This document shows positions 12,991-14,662 of a DNA stretch of 14,662 nucleotides, one piece after another (position 1 is the stretch's first letter; each line of letters starts with the position of its first letter). The stretch spans positions 1-14,662 of the forward strand of contig CAZVFX010000154.1 of the NCBI GenBank assembly GCA_964626565.1, read 5' to 3'. The notes below the pieces were generated by a model. The model was not told the DNA's origin and did no database searches. It was given only the letters and a program-made list of their open reading frames with translations. This DNA comes from CAZVFX01 sp964626565. Its GTDB lineage: Bacteria > Myxococcota_A > UBA9042 > CAIXZC01. Position numbers and translations under genes: made by a program.

Positions 12991-14662
12991 CAGAACCTCC
13001 CCGTTACGCCGAAGGCCGGAAAAATGGGAATGCCGGGCACGTTCCAGCTCTTGTCCAACCGGTAGTCCCGGATTACGAACTCGGTGTTGGCATGATTGGT
13101 CACGTTCTGTACGTCCAGATAGGCTGACAACATCCAGGTTTCGAACAGCCATTGTTTCTCAATTCGTACGTCAATCTGAAAGAAGCCGGGCAGACGGGTA
13201 GAGTTGACCGGCCCGTTATCAGCGAGGTAGCCTCCCGAATCGCCCACAAATATGCCACGCTCTACAGGTGTTGTCGGGTTGCCGGAAACCAGGCGCATTC
13301 TGGCCCCCGTTTCCCAGCCCCTGCCCAGCTTGACACTCCCCACTGCGTTTAGAATGTGGGTCTGGTCAAACGGACTGATCACCAACTCGTTGCGCTCCGA
13401 GTCGGGCGCGTTGTTGTCCGAACCGCGCACTTGTACGAAGCCAGCCAACTCGCTGCGCGACAAAGTATAGGAAATCCATCCAAAGAACCTCTTGGAAGGA
13501 TTGTGCCGCAGGATAAGCTCCGCTCCGAACGAGCGGCCGAAACCGTCGTTCAGGGCCCGGAAGGGGCTGGTGCCGGCAGAAGATACTTCGACTTCGTTGG
13601 TCCGCACCACCAGGTCGTACCACGCCACATAGAAGCCTACCAGGTCCACTTCGATAGATTCGCTGATCCTCCATTCCACGCCGCCGCTGTAGTGCATGGC
13701 CCACTGTTCGTCCAAGTCGGGATTCCCGAAGTCCTCGTCGATATAGCGCTCCTCCGGGGCCTGGGAGAATTTGCCGACTCCGCCCTTTACCGCCATGTCG
13801 TCGGAAATGCTCCAACGTGCCGTGATTCTGGGGTCCCACATGGGGATCTGGCCTCCCGGGTGCCCGTAGACCTCGAACCGAAAGCCGGGAGCAAGTCGCA
13901 GGGAAGGCAGCGGCTTCAAGGCCAGTTCAGCGTACGCCGCGGTCTGCCAGTACTCGGCGTCCAACTCCCAGCGATCCTCTTCAGTCACTGCCTCCCGGGT
14001 CTTGCCGTAGACCGAACTCCCGGGAATGTAGTAGTTGGGCGGCAGAGGCACCTGGCCCGAGAAGTCGGCAAATCCGATACGCGCTTCTCCGCCAATTTGC
14101 AGGCTGGCCCAGTCGGCAGCTTTCCAATTGATCTCCTGGCGAGAACCCGTCGTCAGAATACGGGCGTCCAACCCGGTGGCATCGGTTTCAAAAGTGAACC
14201 GATCGAATCCGAAGTAGGGTTTTACCTCTGCGGACAGACCGGCGCGCGCAAATTTCCAATAGGCAATGAGACGATTGAAGTCGGTGCTCGTGGACAGGTC
14301 GATGGCGAGGTCATCTTCGTCGTCTGCGGTGGTAACCAGGCGCAACGCATCGTGGGACCCGACGTAAAACAGGCCGATCCGGTTGCGGTCGTCTATGTCG
14401 AAGGAGAGTTCTCCCTGGTAGTCGTAGTATACCGGCGTGACCACGGTTCCGCCCATATCGGTGAAAGCCATGGCGCCTGCGATCACCGCGTCGATGTAGC
14501 TGCGCCTCCCGCCCAACCGGAACGAACCTCGGTCACCTATCGAGCCTTCAACATATCCGCCCGCGTTGATCAGATTGACGTCCAGTTCTCCCGACAACTG
14601 CTCGACTCGTTCCGTCTTGGGTTCCACGTTAATCATGCCGGCTACCGCATCCCCGTATTTCA
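12990..14662 (-). CDS. TonB-dependent outer-membrane receptor, 5' end beyond the window
   Basis: The last 557 or so residues of a receptor. The frame is open through the window edge (YGDAVAG precedes the internal Met at 14636), so the signal peptide, TonB box and most of the plug lie outside. KYGDAVAGMINVEPK is the typical end of the plug domain. The remainder is a 22-strand barrel in style: alternating aromatic strands (RIGLFYVGS, WISYTLSRSELAG, LSAYLDVQNVTNHANTEF) and a C-terminal strand ending in Phe (GRF). NLxNVTN-like DVQNVTNH and the FDQTHILN segment are usual near the C-terminus of these receptors. The substrate cannot be told. It is co-transcribed with the following lipoprotein gene. 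Confidence 0.93.
   Translation of the reverse strand, partial: KYGDAVAGMINVEPKTERVEQLSGELDVNLINAGGYVEGSIGDRGSFRLGGRRSYIDAVIAGAMAFTDMGGTVVTPVYYDYQGELSFDIDDRNRIGLFYVGSHDALRLVTTADDEDDLAIDLSTSTDFNRLIAYWKFARAGLSAEVKPYFGFDRFTFETDATGLDARILTTGSRQEINWKAADWASLQIGGEARIGFADFSGQVPLPPNYYIPGSSVYGKTREAVTEEDRWELDAEYWQTAAYAELALKPLPSLRLAPGFRFEVYGHPGGQIPMWDPRITARWSISDDMAVKGGVGKFSQAPEERYIDEDFGNPDLDEQWAMHYSGGVEWRISESIEVDLVGFYVAWYDLVVRTNEVEVSSAGTSPFRALNDGFGRSFGAELILRHNPSKRFFGWISYTLSRSELAGFVQVRGSDNNAPDSERNELVISPFDQTHILNAVGSVKLGRGWETGARMRLVSGNPTTPVERGIFVGDSGGYLADNGPVNSTRLPGFFQIDVRIEKQWLFETWMLSAYLDVQNVTNHANTEFVIRDYRLDKSWNVPGIPIFPAFGVTGRF

Noticed and set aside
12991..13152. Upstream extension of the TonB-linked lipoprotein.
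   Set aside because: It overlaps the receptor's coding region. The TGATG start has a good ribosome site and a signal peptide.

Overview
The window looks like chromosomal DNA of a GC-rich, Gram-negative bacterium. The proteins suggest a Myxococcota/Bradymonadota-type (former Deltaproteobacteria) lineage. Evidence: a TonB-dependent outer-membrane receptor; six predicted lipoproteins, several carrying an Asp/Glu/Val-rich, low-complexity linker just after the lipobox Cys (a habit I associate with that group); and single-domain Ig and beta-propeller surface proteins. The lineage is inferred from protein style, not from a marker gene.

Layout. Bases 1-409 hold no gene but contain a 240-bp imperfect palindrome made of two inverted copies of a hairpin unit. 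410-2893 (-) encodes a CocE/NonD-type alpha/beta-hydrolase lipoprotein. It diverges from a small spermidine-synthase-like protein at 3071-3751 (+), and the gap between them contains a short heptamer tandem repeat. 7322->3771 (-) is a probable three-gene lipoprotein unit: a BNR/sialidase-like propeller, an Ig-domain protein whose start overlaps the propeller's stop, and a small Cys-rich lipoprotein with an OB-like look. 7435-9099 (+) is a large unrecognised lipoprotein read divergently from the sialidase-like gene. Two good sigma70-type promoters sit back to back between them, and their -35 boxes overlap inside a perfect dyad. 10917->9127 (-) pairs a ferritin-like di-iron protein with a second beta-propeller lipoprotein. 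11076-11983 (+) pairs a DUF523/TudS-like protein with an FMN split-barrel (PPOX-family) protein. 14662->11980 (-) holds the 3' part of a TonB-dependent receptor coupled by a TGATG overlap to a lipoprotein.

How the parts may work together. Most of the coding capacity goes to exported, lipid-anchored proteins with hydrolase, propeller, Ig and receptor folds. This fits envelope- or surface-attached processing and uptake of external polymers (glycans, esters or peptides), with small cytosolic redox and housekeeping pairs between. Substrates cannot be read from the sequence. I see no CRISPR array, defence island, phage, rRNA or tRNA. The most distinctive non-coding signals are the 47-286 palindrome, the shared-dyad divergent promoter at 7355-7405, and the heptamer array at 2988-3015.
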